DNA of 64,000 bases from Desulfamplus sp964425195 (lineage in GTDB: Bacteria > Desulfobacterota > Desulfobacteria > Desulfobacterales > Desulfobacteraceae), in the NCBI GenBank assembly GCA_964425195.1, contig CAYRLG010000002.1, positions 166,726-230,725 on the forward strand. The letters run 5' to 3'. Shown one piece after another: positions 37,131-46,395 of the stretch. The notes beneath the pieces were generated by a model. That model had not been told where the DNA came from. It saw only the letters and a list, made by a program, of their open reading frames with translations, and searched no databases. How positions within the stretch are numbered: position 1 is the first letter of the stretch; every line of letters starts with the position of its first letter. Position numbers and translations under genes: made by a program.

Positions 37131-37658
37131 TTATGAAAGGGTGGACTTTGTCATAAGAAGAGGGAATTTCTCTTTCATCTTACATTTAACTGGATGAGGT
37201 GCCATACCTGAGATATCACCTCCAAATCGTGCAACCTCTTTGATTATAGAAGAGCTTATAAATATCCATCTCAAACCTGTCATAAGAAATATAGTCTGGA
37301 CATCACGATTCAAACGCCGATTCATCAATGCCATCTGAAACTCATTTTCAAAATCAGAGATTGCTCTCATTCCTCGTATAATGGCAACTGCATCCTTTAT
37401 TCTTGCATAATCAACAAGCAGTCCATCAAAAGAATCTACAATTATACTATCTTGATTACTGTGGTTTACAAAACTGTTCCTAATCATATCAAGCCTCTCT
37501 TCAACAGAAAAGAGGGCGTTTTTTGAAGGGTTATAGAGAACAGCGATAATGATTTTATCAAAAATCTTAAGTCCTCGTTCAATTATATCTACATGTCCAT
37601 TTGTAAGAGGATCAAAAGACCCGGGATAAATCGCTATACGCTCTCTTTTATCTATCAT
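37131..37658 (-). CDS. coaD: Phosphopantetheine adenylyltransferase
   Basis: Catalyses the penultimate step of coenzyme A synthesis. The nucleotidyltransferase motif is IAIYPGSFDPLTNGHVDIIE; AIIRGMRAISDFENEFQMA and FISSSIIKEVARFGGD match the conserved C-terminal part. The ribosome site aaggag precedes ATG 37658. It is 175 residues long, slightly longer than the usual 160 because of the C-terminal tail. It lies downstream of rsmD on the same strand, a common arrangement. Confidence 0.95.
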   Translation of the reverse strand: MIDKRERIAIYPGSFDPLTNGHVDIIERGLKIFDKIIIAVLYNPSKNALFSVEERLDMIRNSFVNHSNQDSIIVDSFDGLLVDYARIKDAVAIIRGMRAISDFENEFQMALMNRRLNRDVQTIFLMTGLRWIFISSSIIKEVARFGGDISGMAPHPVKCKMKEKFPLLMTKSTLS

Positions 37659-37737
37659 CTTTACTCCTTAAGATATTTTATCTACTTAATTAACGCTCTT
37701 TTTTAAAAGAATTACCATCTGCTTTAGTAAAAAAATA

Positions 37738-38355
37738 TTAACGACTCTGCTTGAAAAATGAAATAAGGGTTTTTCCGTATTGTCTTTGATCGTGAATGTC
37801 AAGCATTTCAATATCCTCTGGAATTTTTTCTTTTAAAGAGTGCTCTAAAATCATCAAAAAATCTGAACCAAATAGTTGTATAAGTTCTCTGTTTTTAAGG
37901 ATTTTTTCGATAAATCCCATCTCATAAGGAGGATCTATAAAAATTAGATCAAGTTTTTTTGAAGCTATATCAATCTTTTTTGATCTTGTACAAGATTGAT
38001 CTGATGTTATATGAGATTGTTTTAAAATTGTATTGCTTGCCAAACTCAATTTTAAAACATCGTGTTGCAATACTATAGATTGATTTGTAAATCCACAAAG
38101 TTCAATATTTTGCTTAATTATAGAACAGGAACTTTTTGCAATATCTACAAAAAGAGCACCGTTTGCTCCTCTGCTTAAACACTCAATACCAAATGCACCA
38201 GTACCGGCAAAAAGATCAAGAACTTCTGCTCCTCTAACCGTTTGCCCTATAATATTAAATATTGACTCCCTAACTCTATCAGAGGTTGGTCTGATACTCA
38301 TCCCCTTTAGAGTTGTAAGTTTTCTACCTTTGCATATCCCACTTATTATTCTCAT
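37738..38355 (-). CDS. rsmD: 16S rRNA (guanine-N2-)-methyltransferase RsmD
   Basis: Methylates G966 of 16S rRNA. Motif I is LDLFAGTGAFGIECLSRGA and the catalytic motif is FIDPPYE; the family start MRIISGICKGRKL is present. An insert of about 30 residues (around 110-135, with SDQSCTRSKKIDIASKK) precedes the DPPY strand and is not typical. The RsmD-CoaD gene order is widespread. Confidence 0.93.
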   Translation of the reverse strand: MRIISGICKGRKLTTLKGMSIRPTSDRVRESIFNIIGQTVRGAEVLDLFAGTGAFGIECLSRGANGALFVDIAKSSCSIIKQNIELCGFTNQSIVLQHDVLKLSLASNTILKQSHITSDQSCTRSKKIDIASKKLDLIFIDPPYEMGFIEKILKNRELIQLFGSDFLMILEHSLKEKIPEDIEMLDIHDQRQYGKTLISFFKQSR

Positions 38356-38427
38356 ATAACTCTATCATCTTTATTTTATAATTTTTTGTATCAAAACAGA
38401 TACAACATGCTATTTTTATTCTCTTTA

Positions 38428-39870
38428 TTAGCTGTTTTCTATACGACCAATAACCCCAGAAATATAAAAAGGTGCCACTCCCGTCTCTTTAGCTACCACC
38501 TCAATATCTCCATCTGCATCTTTAACCTTATGCCTCAAAAACTCTTTTTCAAACGCTCTTTTTGCCTCTTCAAGACTTTTGATAGCAAATAGATTATTAG
38601 TACACTCTATATCTGTTTTTACTCTTTCTAAATCTGCTATACTGATATTTTCATTACCCGAAATTTTACTGTTACTGAAATTTTTACTTTTGTACAAACT
38701 GATATTCTTATTGTAGGGCATAGGAATATCATCCACTGTAATGGTATCTCCTTGCACCATTATACAGAGACGTTCAACTAAGTTTTTCAACTCTCTTACA
38801 TTACCAGGCCAGTTATACTCTATCAAAAGTTGGAGTGCTTCAGGCTCAAGCTGTTTGGGAGTTCTTTTCCCACCACTTGAGGCAGATGATGTCAGAAATA
38901 TATTAACAAGCTGAGGTATATCCTCTTGTCTTTCTCTTAGAGCTGGTACAGCCACTGGTATAACATTAAGCCTGTAAAAAAGGTCTTCTCTGAAATTCCC
39001 AAGGCTTATCTCGTGCGTAAGGTCTTTGTTAGTAGCTGCAATAACCCTCACATCAACATGCAAAGTACGACCTCCGCCTACACGCTGAAAAGTTTTTGAC
39101 TCAATAGCTCTCAATATTTTTGCCTGTGTTTTTAAGTTCATATCCCCTATTTCATCTAAAAAAAGGGTTCCACCAGAAGCTAACTCAAATTTTCCCTTAT
39201 TTTTGGCATGTGCTTGAGGAAATGCACCTTTTTCATAGCCAAAAAGCTCGTTGTCAATATGCTCTTCTGGAATAGCTGCACAGTTGACAATAATAAATGG
39301 CTCTTCCGGTCTTTTGCTCAACTGATGGATATTTTTTGCTACAAGCTCTTTACCAGTACCATTTTCTCCTGTGATAAGAATTGGTGCGTCAGACGGAGCT
39401 GCACTTAAGATTTTAAGATTAAGCTCTTGCACAGCTTTGCTATGACCATTAATAGAGTGCTTTTCGATTGTTTTTTTTCTAAGATAGCGATTCTCCTCTT
39501 CAAGTTTTCGGAAATTGAGAGCATTGTTTATAGTTACGATAACTCTATCAATAGATAGAGGTTTTTCAAGAAAGTCAAATGCACCTAACTTTGTAGCATC
39601 TACCGCTGCTTCAATTGTTCCATGTCCAGTAATCATAATAACTGGGAGATTTGGATACTCGTTTTTAATCTCTTTTAATGTTTCAATACCATCCATACCG
39701 GGCATCCAGATATCAAGAAGTACAATATCAGGCGAGAGTGTCTCTATCTTTTTTAGAGCATCGTACCCGTTAAATGCCCAAAATACTTCAAAACCATCAT
39801 CAGAGAGTATCCCTTCAAGAGACTCTATGATGGATTCGTTATCATCAACTATTAGAACTGCTGGAAACAT
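38428..39870 (-). CDS. NtrX-like AAA+ response regulator with altered GAFTGA loop
   Basis: A receiver (LIVDDNES, Asp in VLLDIWMPGMDG, KPLS), a sigma-54-activator-type AAA+ domain (Walker A GENGTGKELVA, Walker B GGTLFLDEIGDM, arginine-finger region FREDLFYRLNVIPV) and a C-terminal Fis-like helix pair (GDIEVVAKETGVAPFYIS) that is weak. The loop that touches sigma-54 reads G215-A-F-P-Q-A220 instead of GAFTGA, so normal sigma-54 activation is doubtful. The order and family resemble NtrX of NtrYX. The NtrY-like kinase lies 1.87 kb upstream on the same strand, separated by a restriction-modification pair. The ribosome site aaggag precedes ATG 39870. Confidence 0.85.
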   Translation of the reverse strand: MFPAVLIVDDNESIIESLEGILSDDGFEVFWAFNGYDALKKIETLSPDIVLLDIWMPGMDGIETLKEIKNEYPNLPVIMITGHGTIEAAVDATKLGAFDFLEKPLSIDRVIVTINNALNFRKLEEENRYLRKKTIEKHSINGHSKAVQELNLKILSAAPSDAPILITGENGTGKELVAKNIHQLSKRPEEPFIIVNCAAIPEEHIDNELFGYEKGAFPQAHAKNKGKFELASGGTLFLDEIGDMNLKTQAKILRAIESKTFQRVGGGRTLHVDVRVIAATNKDLTHEISLGNFREDLFYRLNVIPVAVPALRERQEDIPQLVNIFLTSSASSGGKRTPKQLEPEALQLLIEYNWPGNVRELKNLVERLCIMVQGDTITVDDIPMPYNKNISLYKSKNFSNSKISGNENISIADLERVKTDIECTNNLFAIKSLEEAKRAFEKEFLRHKVKDADGDIEVVAKETGVAPFYISGVIGRIENS

Positions 39871-39926
39871 GAAAACTCCTTTTTTTGCTATTTCGTGTAA
39901 TTTAACTCAACCTAAGCTAAAATAAT

Positions 39927-40664
39927 TTAGTACATGATTGATGAATTAAACTGCACAAGACTTTCCCAGTTAATTGCCCCATTACCATCACAGAACTGTT
40001 TTCCAAACTCCATTGTAAACTTGTTTATACGTTTTGAATATGCTTGCACAAAATCATCATTTCTCTCTTTTGCTTTATGTCCTAATGGTTCTATGATTTC
40101 TGTATATAGCTCTGAATTTCCTGATATAAACTCCCAAAATCTTTGACCGCAGTATTTGAAATAATCTCCTTTGTCAGGGTTATTATCTCTTCCATAACAG
40201 CAGCCGTTGACGCACAATATGGATAATTTAGAATTACTTGTCCGCAAGGTTCTTTGAGCAGTTTTAAAGTCAGCTTTCATTTTTGCAATTTGACTGCTGT
40301 TACCCCAATTAGGACCAGATTTTATATTAACGATATATCTAATAGTATCATTATCAAATTCTAAATCAATACCTTTAATACCAGATTTCCAACCATTATA
40401 GACCTTATTATTAATAAAAATAGCCAGACCTTCTAACCAATCTCCGAATATTGTCTCTTCATTAGAAGAAATATGAGCATCAACTAACCCTCTAATAATC
40501 TGCTCGGCTGTTAAAACGTACTTTGCTTTAAATAAATAAGGGTTTTTTCTTTTGATAACATTGCTTAGTTTCAGCGAATCTAAGCTCGATATTCTTTTAG
40601 CATGGAAAGAGCCTATATTATCCTCAACATATTTTATAACATCGTCCAATTCAAGATTTCCCAT
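39927..40664 (-). CDS. Type II restriction endonuclease (PmeII-like)
   Basis: A 245-residue protein directly downstream of a DNA methyltransferase. The PD-(D/E)xK-like core is visible as GIDLEFDND followed by YIVNIKSGPNWGNSSQI, then CVNGCCYGRD. This pattern matches, from memory, the PmeII-type endonuclease family; the site cut is not known. I start at ATG 40664 (MGNLELDD), which overlaps the methyltransferase stop by 14 bases; the longer frame from 40742 would run far into the methyltransferase gene. Assignment rests mainly on the pairing and the core motif. Confidence 0.75.
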   Translation of the reverse strand: MGNLELDDVIKYVEDNIGSFHAKRISSLDSLKLSNVIKRKNPYLFKAKYVLTAEQIIRGLVDAHISSNEETIFGDWLEGLAIFINNKVYNGWKSGIKGIDLEFDNDTIRYIVNIKSGPNWGNSSQIAKMKADFKTAQRTLRTSNSKLSILCVNGCCYGRDNNPDKGDYFKYCGQRFWEFISGNSELYTEIIEPLGHKAKERNDDFVQAYSKRINKFTMEFGKQFCDGNGAINWESLVQFNSSIMY

Positions 40665-41502
40665 ATTTTGCCTTTTCTTCAAATAGATATAGTTCAACAG
40701 GTGATATTTGAGATTTGACCATTTCATAATAATCAGGGACAATTTCTATCCCAATCGAATTTCTACGCATTCTATTAGCAACTATATTAGTTGTTCCTGA
40801 CCCCATAAATGGATCCATAACAGTATCTCCGACCTGAGTAAAAAGTTTTATAAACCATTCAGGCAGACCTTCAGGAAATGCCGCACTGTGATTCTTATTG
40901 TTGCACTCTGTGGCTAAATGCAAAACATTTGTTGGATATGCCTTATCTCTTGTAAGCCAGTTTGATATATTTTTGCCAAAACCGCTGCCAACCTTTGATA
41001 TATCTCTTATTTTATCTGTTTCACTAAGATTTTTTAATCTTGTTTTTGCCCAATCACCCATAGGTACCATGACTTCTTCTTGATACATATTAAATTTTTT
41101 ACTTTTATTAAATTGCAGCAGCCTTTCCCAAGCATCTCTAAATCTGTTTGGCCATTTGCCGGGATAACAATTTTTTTTGTGCCATATAAATTCTTCTGTC
41201 CATAGCCATCCTTGTTTTCTCATAGCAAGAATCAATTCCATAATATAAGTGCTTCTTTCGCCATTTACTACTTTCTCTTTGATATTAAGAACAAAAGTTC
41301 CAGTAGATTTTAGAATCCTCAACATCTGCTCAGTTTTTGGCAAAAACCACTCTACATAATCATCGGGATGAATCCCGCCGTATGTTTTTTTTCTTTGGTC
41401 TGCGTATGGAGGAGAGGTAAAAATCAAATCCACTGAATCATCAGGGAGTTTTTTTAACACATCTTCACAATTGCCAAGATATAGGTCGTGTTTTATTTCC
41501 AT
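40651..41502 (-). CDS. Type II DNA methyltransferase (beta class, SPPY)
   Basis: Catalytic motif IV TSPPYAD comes first and the SAM-binding motif DPFMGSGTTN near the C-terminus, the order of beta-class amino-methyltransferases. SPPY rather than DPPY suggests N4-cytosine methylation. It is 283 residues long. It protects host DNA from the endonuclease encoded immediately downstream, with which it overlaps by 14 bases. The pair is inserted between the NtrY-like and NtrX-like genes. Confidence 0.9.
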   Translation of the reverse strand: MEIKHDLYLGNCEDVLKKLPDDSVDLIFTSPPYADQRKKTYGGIHPDDYVEWFLPKTEQMLRILKSTGTFVLNIKEKVVNGERSTYIMELILAMRKQGWLWTEEFIWHKKNCYPGKWPNRFRDAWERLLQFNKSKKFNMYQEEVMVPMGDWAKTRLKNLSETDKIRDISKVGSGFGKNISNWLTRDKAYPTNVLHLATECNNKNHSAAFPEGLPEWFIKLFTQVGDTVMDPFMGSGTTNIVANRMRRNSIGIEIVPDYYEMVKSQISPVELYLFEEKAKYGKS

Positions 41503-41557
41503 TTTACTCTTTTCATCTAAATATTTACTTTTTTGTTTTAAAGCTATGAGGTTGGTA

Positions 41558-41582
41558 ATTTTGCCACAGCCTGTGGCAAAAT
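41558..41582. promoter_or_regulatory. 12-bp perfect palindrome upstream of the methyltransferase
   Basis: attttgccacag (41558-41569) and ctgtggcaaaat (41571-41582) around one central base, 55 bases before the methyltransferase start and about 155 bases after the ntrY-like stop. It may be an operator of the restriction-modification genes or a transcript-end hairpin of ntrY; no T tract follows on either strand. Confidence 0.5.
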
Positions 41583-41735
41583 ACCTATATTATTTTTATA
41601 AATTTTGAAACCGCATCAAGTAAAAATTCTGGGATTATGTGTGGAGGAATAACCGCAACTATCTATAAAAAAGGCTCGGTGAATTTGAAATAGTACGAAG
41701 AGCATATTCAGCCAATATATCAAAATATTCAATTC

Positions 41736-44072
41736 TTACGATACCGGCAGCTCAATAATAAATTTTGCCCCAACAGGTTCATTATCTTGCACTCTTATCA
41801 TACCTTTATGGTCGGTAATAATTGAATTTACAATAGCAAGACCTAACCCCATACCAGATTTTTTGGTTGAAAAGTAAGGTTCAAAGAGCCTTGTCTTTTC
41901 ATGGTCAGAAATTCCTTTACCATTATCAGCCATTTCAACTCTTACGAATTTCAAAATCTTATCATAGGTAATATCAATGGTAATTGTGCCTCTTTTATTT
42001 AAGGCAGCAACTGCATTGTCAAAAAGGTTTATAAATGCCTGTTTCATCTGTTGACGATCGAGTTGAAGTTCTGGCAAATCAAGAGGATATGAAAATTGTA
42101 TATCGACCTTTTCAAGCCCCTCTTTGTAAAGAGCTATAGTCTCTTGAATAATAGTTTCAATCCTTGCTAAGGATATCTGGGTATCTGGAAACTTTGCAAA
42201 GGTTGAAAACTCATTTACAAGATTTCTAATAAGATCAACATGCTCAACAATTGTGTCTATACACTGATCAAAAACATCCTCTTGAACATTTTTTGAATAT
42301 TTACGTTTTAATCTCTGAGCAGAGAGCTTTATGGGTGTCAGAGGATTTTTCACCTCGTGGGCAATACGTCTTGCAACTTCACGCCATGCAACCATTCTTT
42401 GTGCTTTTTCAAGTTCAGTAACATCGTCAAACACCATCACTGTGCCCATATTTTCACCGCTATTATTTGGTACTGATATGGTCGATAGTGCTATATTATC
42501 CCTGTTACTGGTGATGTTTTCGCTATCATTATTCTCTATTTCAATATTATTAGACTCTTTTTTGTCCACGCTCTCAGCTCTTAATGCGGTAAAGTGTGCA
42601 AGAAAATATCTTGGAGAACCATTTATAGGAAGAGTTAATGGAAGTTGAACATGATTTAGTGAAGAGGGCATCTCTTTGTATATCTTTTCAGCTAACTGAA
42701 GCAAATCGCCTTTTAAAGTCTCACGATAGTGGCGATTGAGAATATTGTCAGAAACTATGTTGAGCATCTTTTCAGCAGCTTTATTGATAGTTGTAATAAC
42801 GCCATCGCTGTCAACTGAAATTACACCGGCAGAGATATTTTTCAATACAATCTCCATGTACTGCCTGCTCTTCTCAATCTCTTCGTTCTGCTGTTCCACC
42901 ATCTTCTTTGATGCTGCAAGTTTCTCTCTCCCACTTGCAAGCTCTCTTGTCATTGAGTTGAATGAATCAACAAGAGTTGCTATTTCATCATCTCCCTCAA
43001 AGTCGATTGTATAACTTAAATCTCCTTGTGTGACTCGTTGAGTTCCTTCTGCAAATTTCATAATTGGCACAGTAATTGATTTTGCAAGATAAAAACCAAA
43101 CCACACTGCACAAAATACTACTAAAAGTGCAACTATTGATAGGGCAATATAATTTGATATCTGCACAGGTTTCTTAACCATGGTCAACTGTTGGTACTCT
43201 TCAACCCCTTTGGAAATAGAGGCAAGATGTGAAGATAGTTCAGAAGAGATAAGAGCAGATATAACCAAAAAGGCTTGGCTCTTTTCAAATGTAGAGCCAG
43301 AAGGTATGGTGGTAACGGTTTTCATTATCTCGCCTGTAGGAATCTGCTCAGAAAAAGTTCTTGTTCCAGTTATTGGATCGACCCGCATGAGTTCATCAGT
43401 AGTCATAGGTTCAAAAGTAGCAATATCTGGGGGTAGAGAGGCAACTATACGTTTACCGTCCTTTTTATATATCTCAAGAGCATGTAGATCAAATGTTCTG
43501 CGAAGTACATCGCCGTAAAGATTTAAGGATTGTTGTTTGTCAGGATCGCTAATGCTCTTTATATCTATATGAGTAACAGCCTGACCGGCAAAGTATATAT
43601 TCTTATTTTCTAAATGTTTGTAGAGCAAACGTCCCACCGCTAATGAATTTTGGAGAGCCTGTTCTACTGGAGCATTAAACCAAAATGCAAGACTTGATGA
43701 GATAAAATGGATAGAGAAGAAAAAGAGAACACTTGTTGGTACAAGTGACAGTGTAACGAATGCAGCAATTAACTTTGTTTTAAATTTTGTTCCAAGAATT
43801 TTACTCTTCTTTTCATAGTAGAGTTTAGCTAAATTCCTGAATACCAATAAGATTAGGGTAAGAAGTAGAAGAAGGTTTGTGTTTATAAGAATAAACATTA
43901 ACACAGCATTGGATACAGGAATGGCATCTCCAAGACCAGTTATTTTCATCTCTACAAAGGTAAGAAGAGTTACCGTAAGTAGGATAACAATAATTAGTAT
44001 GAGCTCTTTTTTTCGCCTGCTCTTTTCTAATTCTGGATTGTCTATAACGGTTGTATTGTAGTTTGTATTCAA
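41736..44072 (-). CDS. NtrY-like membrane histidine kinase
   Basis: A 778-residue sensor kinase: two N-terminal hydrophobic segments and a third before a large extracytoplasmic region, a further segment (ALSIVALLVVFCAVWFGFYL), HAMP (SITVPIMKFAEGTQRVTQGD), PAS, then the H box VARRIAHEVKNPLTPIKLSA and the ATPase domain (NLFDNAVAAL, DNGKGI, GMGLGLAIV). The NPLTPIKLSA H box is that of NtrY. The start is TTG 44072, with no upstream ATG in frame before the gntR stop. It begins 23 bases after gntR, so it may be read from the lactate-regulon transcript. Confidence 0.88.
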   Translation of the reverse strand: MNTNYNTTVIDNPELEKSRRKKELILIIVILLTVTLLTFVEMKITGLGDAIPVSNAVLMFILINTNLLLLLTLILLVFRNLAKLYYEKKSKILGTKFKTKLIAAFVTLSLVPTSVLFFFSIHFISSSLAFWFNAPVEQALQNSLAVGRLLYKHLENKNIYFAGQAVTHIDIKSISDPDKQQSLNLYGDVLRRTFDLHALEIYKKDGKRIVASLPPDIATFEPMTTDELMRVDPITGTRTFSEQIPTGEIMKTVTTIPSGSTFEKSQAFLVISALISSELSSHLASISKGVEEYQQLTMVKKPVQISNYIALSIVALLVVFCAVWFGFYLAKSITVPIMKFAEGTQRVTQGDLSYTIDFEGDDEIATLVDSFNSMTRELASGREKLAASKKMVEQQNEEIEKSRQYMEIVLKNISAGVISVDSDGVITTINKAAEKMLNIVSDNILNRHYRETLKGDLLQLAEKIYKEMPSSLNHVQLPLTLPINGSPRYFLAHFTALRAESVDKKESNNIEIENNDSENITSNRDNIALSTISVPNNSGENMGTVMVFDDVTELEKAQRMVAWREVARRIAHEVKNPLTPIKLSAQRLKRKYSKNVQEDVFDQCIDTIVEHVDLIRNLVNEFSTFAKFPDTQISLARIETIIQETIALYKEGLEKVDIQFSYPLDLPELQLDRQQMKQAFINLFDNAVAALNKRGTITIDITYDKILKFVRVEMADNGKGISDHEKTRLFEPYFSTKKSGMGLGLAIVNSIITDHKGMIRVQDNEPVGAKFIIELPVS

Positions 44073-44095
44073 TGCTATTGCCGTTAAAGTTATAT

Positions 44096-44815
44096 TTAAT
44101 CTTTATCATCCATTTTGCCATTGAAAAAATCCATCACAAAGTTGATATGTTTTTTCATAGAGGTGTATGATTGATATGAGTCCCGGGCTTTTATAGAATC
44201 CATAATATTGTTGTGTTGACTGATAATTATATCAATATTTTCCATATTTTCATAAAGCCCTGCAAGATTTTCTCTAATGCCATAAAAAAGATAGTCGTAG
44301 AAATTACGCATAATCAGAATATGCAGAGGATTTTTAGTTGCGTATGCAATAGCCATGTGAAACGATGTATCTGCCTCTGTGCCAAGTCGTCCTGATGAAA
44401 TTTCCTGTTTCATCTCCTCAATGCTATGTTCCATTGACTTTATATCCTGTTCATCAGCACGCATGGCTGCAAGGGCAGCGGCGTTGCACTCAAGACCCAT
44501 TCTTACCTCTAACAGATCGTGGATAGAGGCATCTTGAGTTTGCATAGCTTTAGCTAAGGGATTTTGTTCACCAGAGTTATATGATTTTACAAATGTCCCT
44601 TGCCCCTGTTTTTGAATAACCAGCCCCATAGTTACAAGCCTCTGGATGGCATCACGGATTGTTGTTCTGCTAACCCGCATTGCATCAGCAAGCTCTCGCT
44701 CTGGCATCATTTTTTCACCAGGTTTTAGCTTACCTCTGTATATGAGTTCTCTTATCTGATCAAAAACCTGATCTGATATTCGCTTAGGTTTTATGGGCTT
44801 TATGGGTATTGTCAT
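44096..44815 (-). CDS. GntR-family regulator, FadR subfamily (LldR/GlcC/PdhR-like)
   Basis: An N-terminal winged helix (QIRELIYRGKLKPGEKMMPE, RELADAMRVSRTTIRDAIQR) and a helical FCD ligand domain with the metal-site residues in DTSFHMAIA and ISQHNNIMDS. At 239 residues it has the usual length. It follows the glcD-like and Fe-S genes on the same strand, the position of lactate or glycolate regulators. Two palindromes of the TGGT-N3-ACCA type that PdhR/LldR-class proteins bind lie in the divergent promoter region 3 kb upstream, so it is the probable repressor of both arms. Confidence 0.9.
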   Translation of the reverse strand: MTIPIKPIKPKRISDQVFDQIRELIYRGKLKPGEKMMPERELADAMRVSRTTIRDAIQRLVTMGLVIQKQGQGTFVKSYNSGEQNPLAKAMQTQDASIHDLLEVRMGLECNAAALAAMRADEQDIKSMEHSIEEMKQEISSGRLGTEADTSFHMAIAYATKNPLHILIMRNFYDYLFYGIRENLAGLYENMENIDIIISQHNNIMDSIKARDSYQSYTSMKKHINFVMDFFNGKMDDKD

Positions 44816-44945
44816 AATATCTATTCCTAAGGAGTTAAATTATAAATTGGGGGTAAATTTAAAACTTGGGTTAATTCCCTTTCTTAAAATGGTGGGCATT
44901 TTTATACTCCATAGTTTCAAGTTGATTTGTTAAGAAAACCACATA

Positions 44946-46319
44946 TCAATTACGTACAGCCTTTGCATAAAGCTCAATCGGGTGGCACACCTTTATATCA
45001 AGATTTTTTTTTGCAAGCATATCAGAAATCTGAACCATGCAGGCAGGGCATCCAGTTGCAACTGTTGTGCAGTTGGTATCTGCAATATTGTTGCTCTTAA
45101 TCTGTCCGATTTCAGAAGATATATTGTAGTGATAAAGGTTGAAACTTCCGCCCATTCCGCAACACTTATCAGAACCTTCCATCTCTACTAACTTGTTTCC
45201 AGATGCTTTTATCAAAATTCTCGGCTCTTTAAATACACCAAGAGATTTTTTAAGGTGGCATGGATCGTGGTAGGTTACAGTCTCAATATCATCACCGTTA
45301 TTACCATCGACTCTATCGCTAACATTTTTCTGAGCATCTAAAGCGTTAAAAAGTTTCACTTTATTAACTAAAAACTGATTTATATCAAGGGTTTTTTCAG
45401 ATAAATCTCTGATTTTTTCCCTTGTTTTGCTTGCATTGCCCCTATAAATTGAACTCCATAACTTTTTGATTGTTGATGTGCAGGTTGCACAGGCTGTAAC
45501 AAGATAGTCAAATTTCTCTTTACTAAATAACTCAATATGATACTCAACTAATCTGTCAAAACTTTTGATATCTCCAGAGGCGAGAGCTGGAATACCGCAG
45601 CACCCTTGTCCTTTTGGAATATAAACGCCAACACCGTGAAATTGAAAAACATCAACTACATCCTGTCCGATTCGTGGAAAAATTTTATCAATAATGCATC
45701 CTGTAAAAAAGGCTACTTTTAAACCTGATCTTCCTGCATTGTTGTTTATTATTGATGTTGATTTTGTAGAAAAAGAGGCTGTACTCTTAGTAAGAAGTTC
45801 TAATTTATGGAAAGATTTATCTGCCATTGGTAGAAAATGTCGATCTCCAAATAGAGAAGAGACAACCCTTGCACATGAAGTGTCTTGTGCATTTGTATCT
45901 TTTTTTGTAAAGATTTTTTGAAACTTGCCCGCCCAATCAGTTAATTGGTCAAATGTTGCTGGATTTGAAAGCATTTTTCTAAAAATAATTTTCTTAGCCG
46001 GAGACAACCCTTTAAATTCCGCAATAATAGCTCTTGCCTTAATAAATATCTCCACAACATTCACTCCGCTTGGGCAATTTGCAGCACATGAACCGCACAA
46101 AAGGCAGCGATTTAATCGCTCGTTTACACCGTCAGGGTTTGTAAAGAGATTTTTCCCAAGACCATCAAGAAGGGCAAGTTTTCCTCTTGCAACATCAGCC
46201 TCTCTTCTGGTTCTATCAAAGAGAGGGCATACAGATTGGCACATTCCACATTTAATACAGACGACTAACTGCTCTTCAAGCTCTTTAAGACGGTTTGCAA
46301 GCTCTTTCATTTTATCCAT
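44946..46319 (-). CDS. Fe-S subunit of 2-hydroxyacid (D-lactate/glycolate) dehydrogenase
   Basis: A GlcF/HdrD-like protein: two [4Fe-4S] motifs (CIKCGMCQSVCP and CLLCGSCAANCP) and two CCG domains (GCIIDKIFPRIG, CCGIPALASGDI; DPCHLKKSLG, KCCGMGGSFNLY, GCPACMVQI). It takes electrons from the GlcD-like flavoprotein encoded 76 bases upstream and hands them to the membrane pool. In Desulfovibrio an equivalent pair (DVU3027/DVU3028) oxidises D-lactate. The ribosome site gaggag precedes ATG 46319. Confidence 0.9.
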   Translation of the reverse strand: MDKMKELANRLKELEEQLVVCIKCGMCQSVCPLFDRTRREADVARGKLALLDGLGKNLFTNPDGVNERLNRCLLCGSCAANCPSGVNVVEIFIKARAIIAEFKGLSPAKKIIFRKMLSNPATFDQLTDWAGKFQKIFTKKDTNAQDTSCARVVSSLFGDRHFLPMADKSFHKLELLTKSTASFSTKSTSIINNNAGRSGLKVAFFTGCIIDKIFPRIGQDVVDVFQFHGVGVYIPKGQGCCGIPALASGDIKSFDRLVEYHIELFSKEKFDYLVTACATCTSTIKKLWSSIYRGNASKTREKIRDLSEKTLDINQFLVNKVKLFNALDAQKNVSDRVDGNNGDDIETVTYHDPCHLKKSLGVFKEPRILIKASGNKLVEMEGSDKCCGMGGSFNLYHYNISSEIGQIKSNNIADTNCTTVATGCPACMVQISDMLAKKNLDIKVCHPIELYAKAVRN

Positions 46320-46395
46320 ATTTATAACACTCCTCTATTTAAGAGATTTGGCAAATTCTAAAAAATTTATAAATAACGCCAACTTAATATATCAT

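Noticed and set aside
40665..40742. Longer start of the restriction endonuclease at 40742
   Set aside because: It would extend 92 bases into the methyltransferase gene; ATG 40664 gives a normal short overlap.
41638..41735. Possible start of a glutamine-amidotransferase-like gene (MCGGITATIYKKG)
   Set aside because: The frame closes at a TAG after 18 codons and the following sequence does not resemble a GATase; chance similarity or a very old remnant.
39871..41735. Insertion-sequence borders around the restriction-modification pair
   Set aside because: I found no terminal inverted repeats, target-site duplication or transposase at either junction; the mode of insertion remains unknown.
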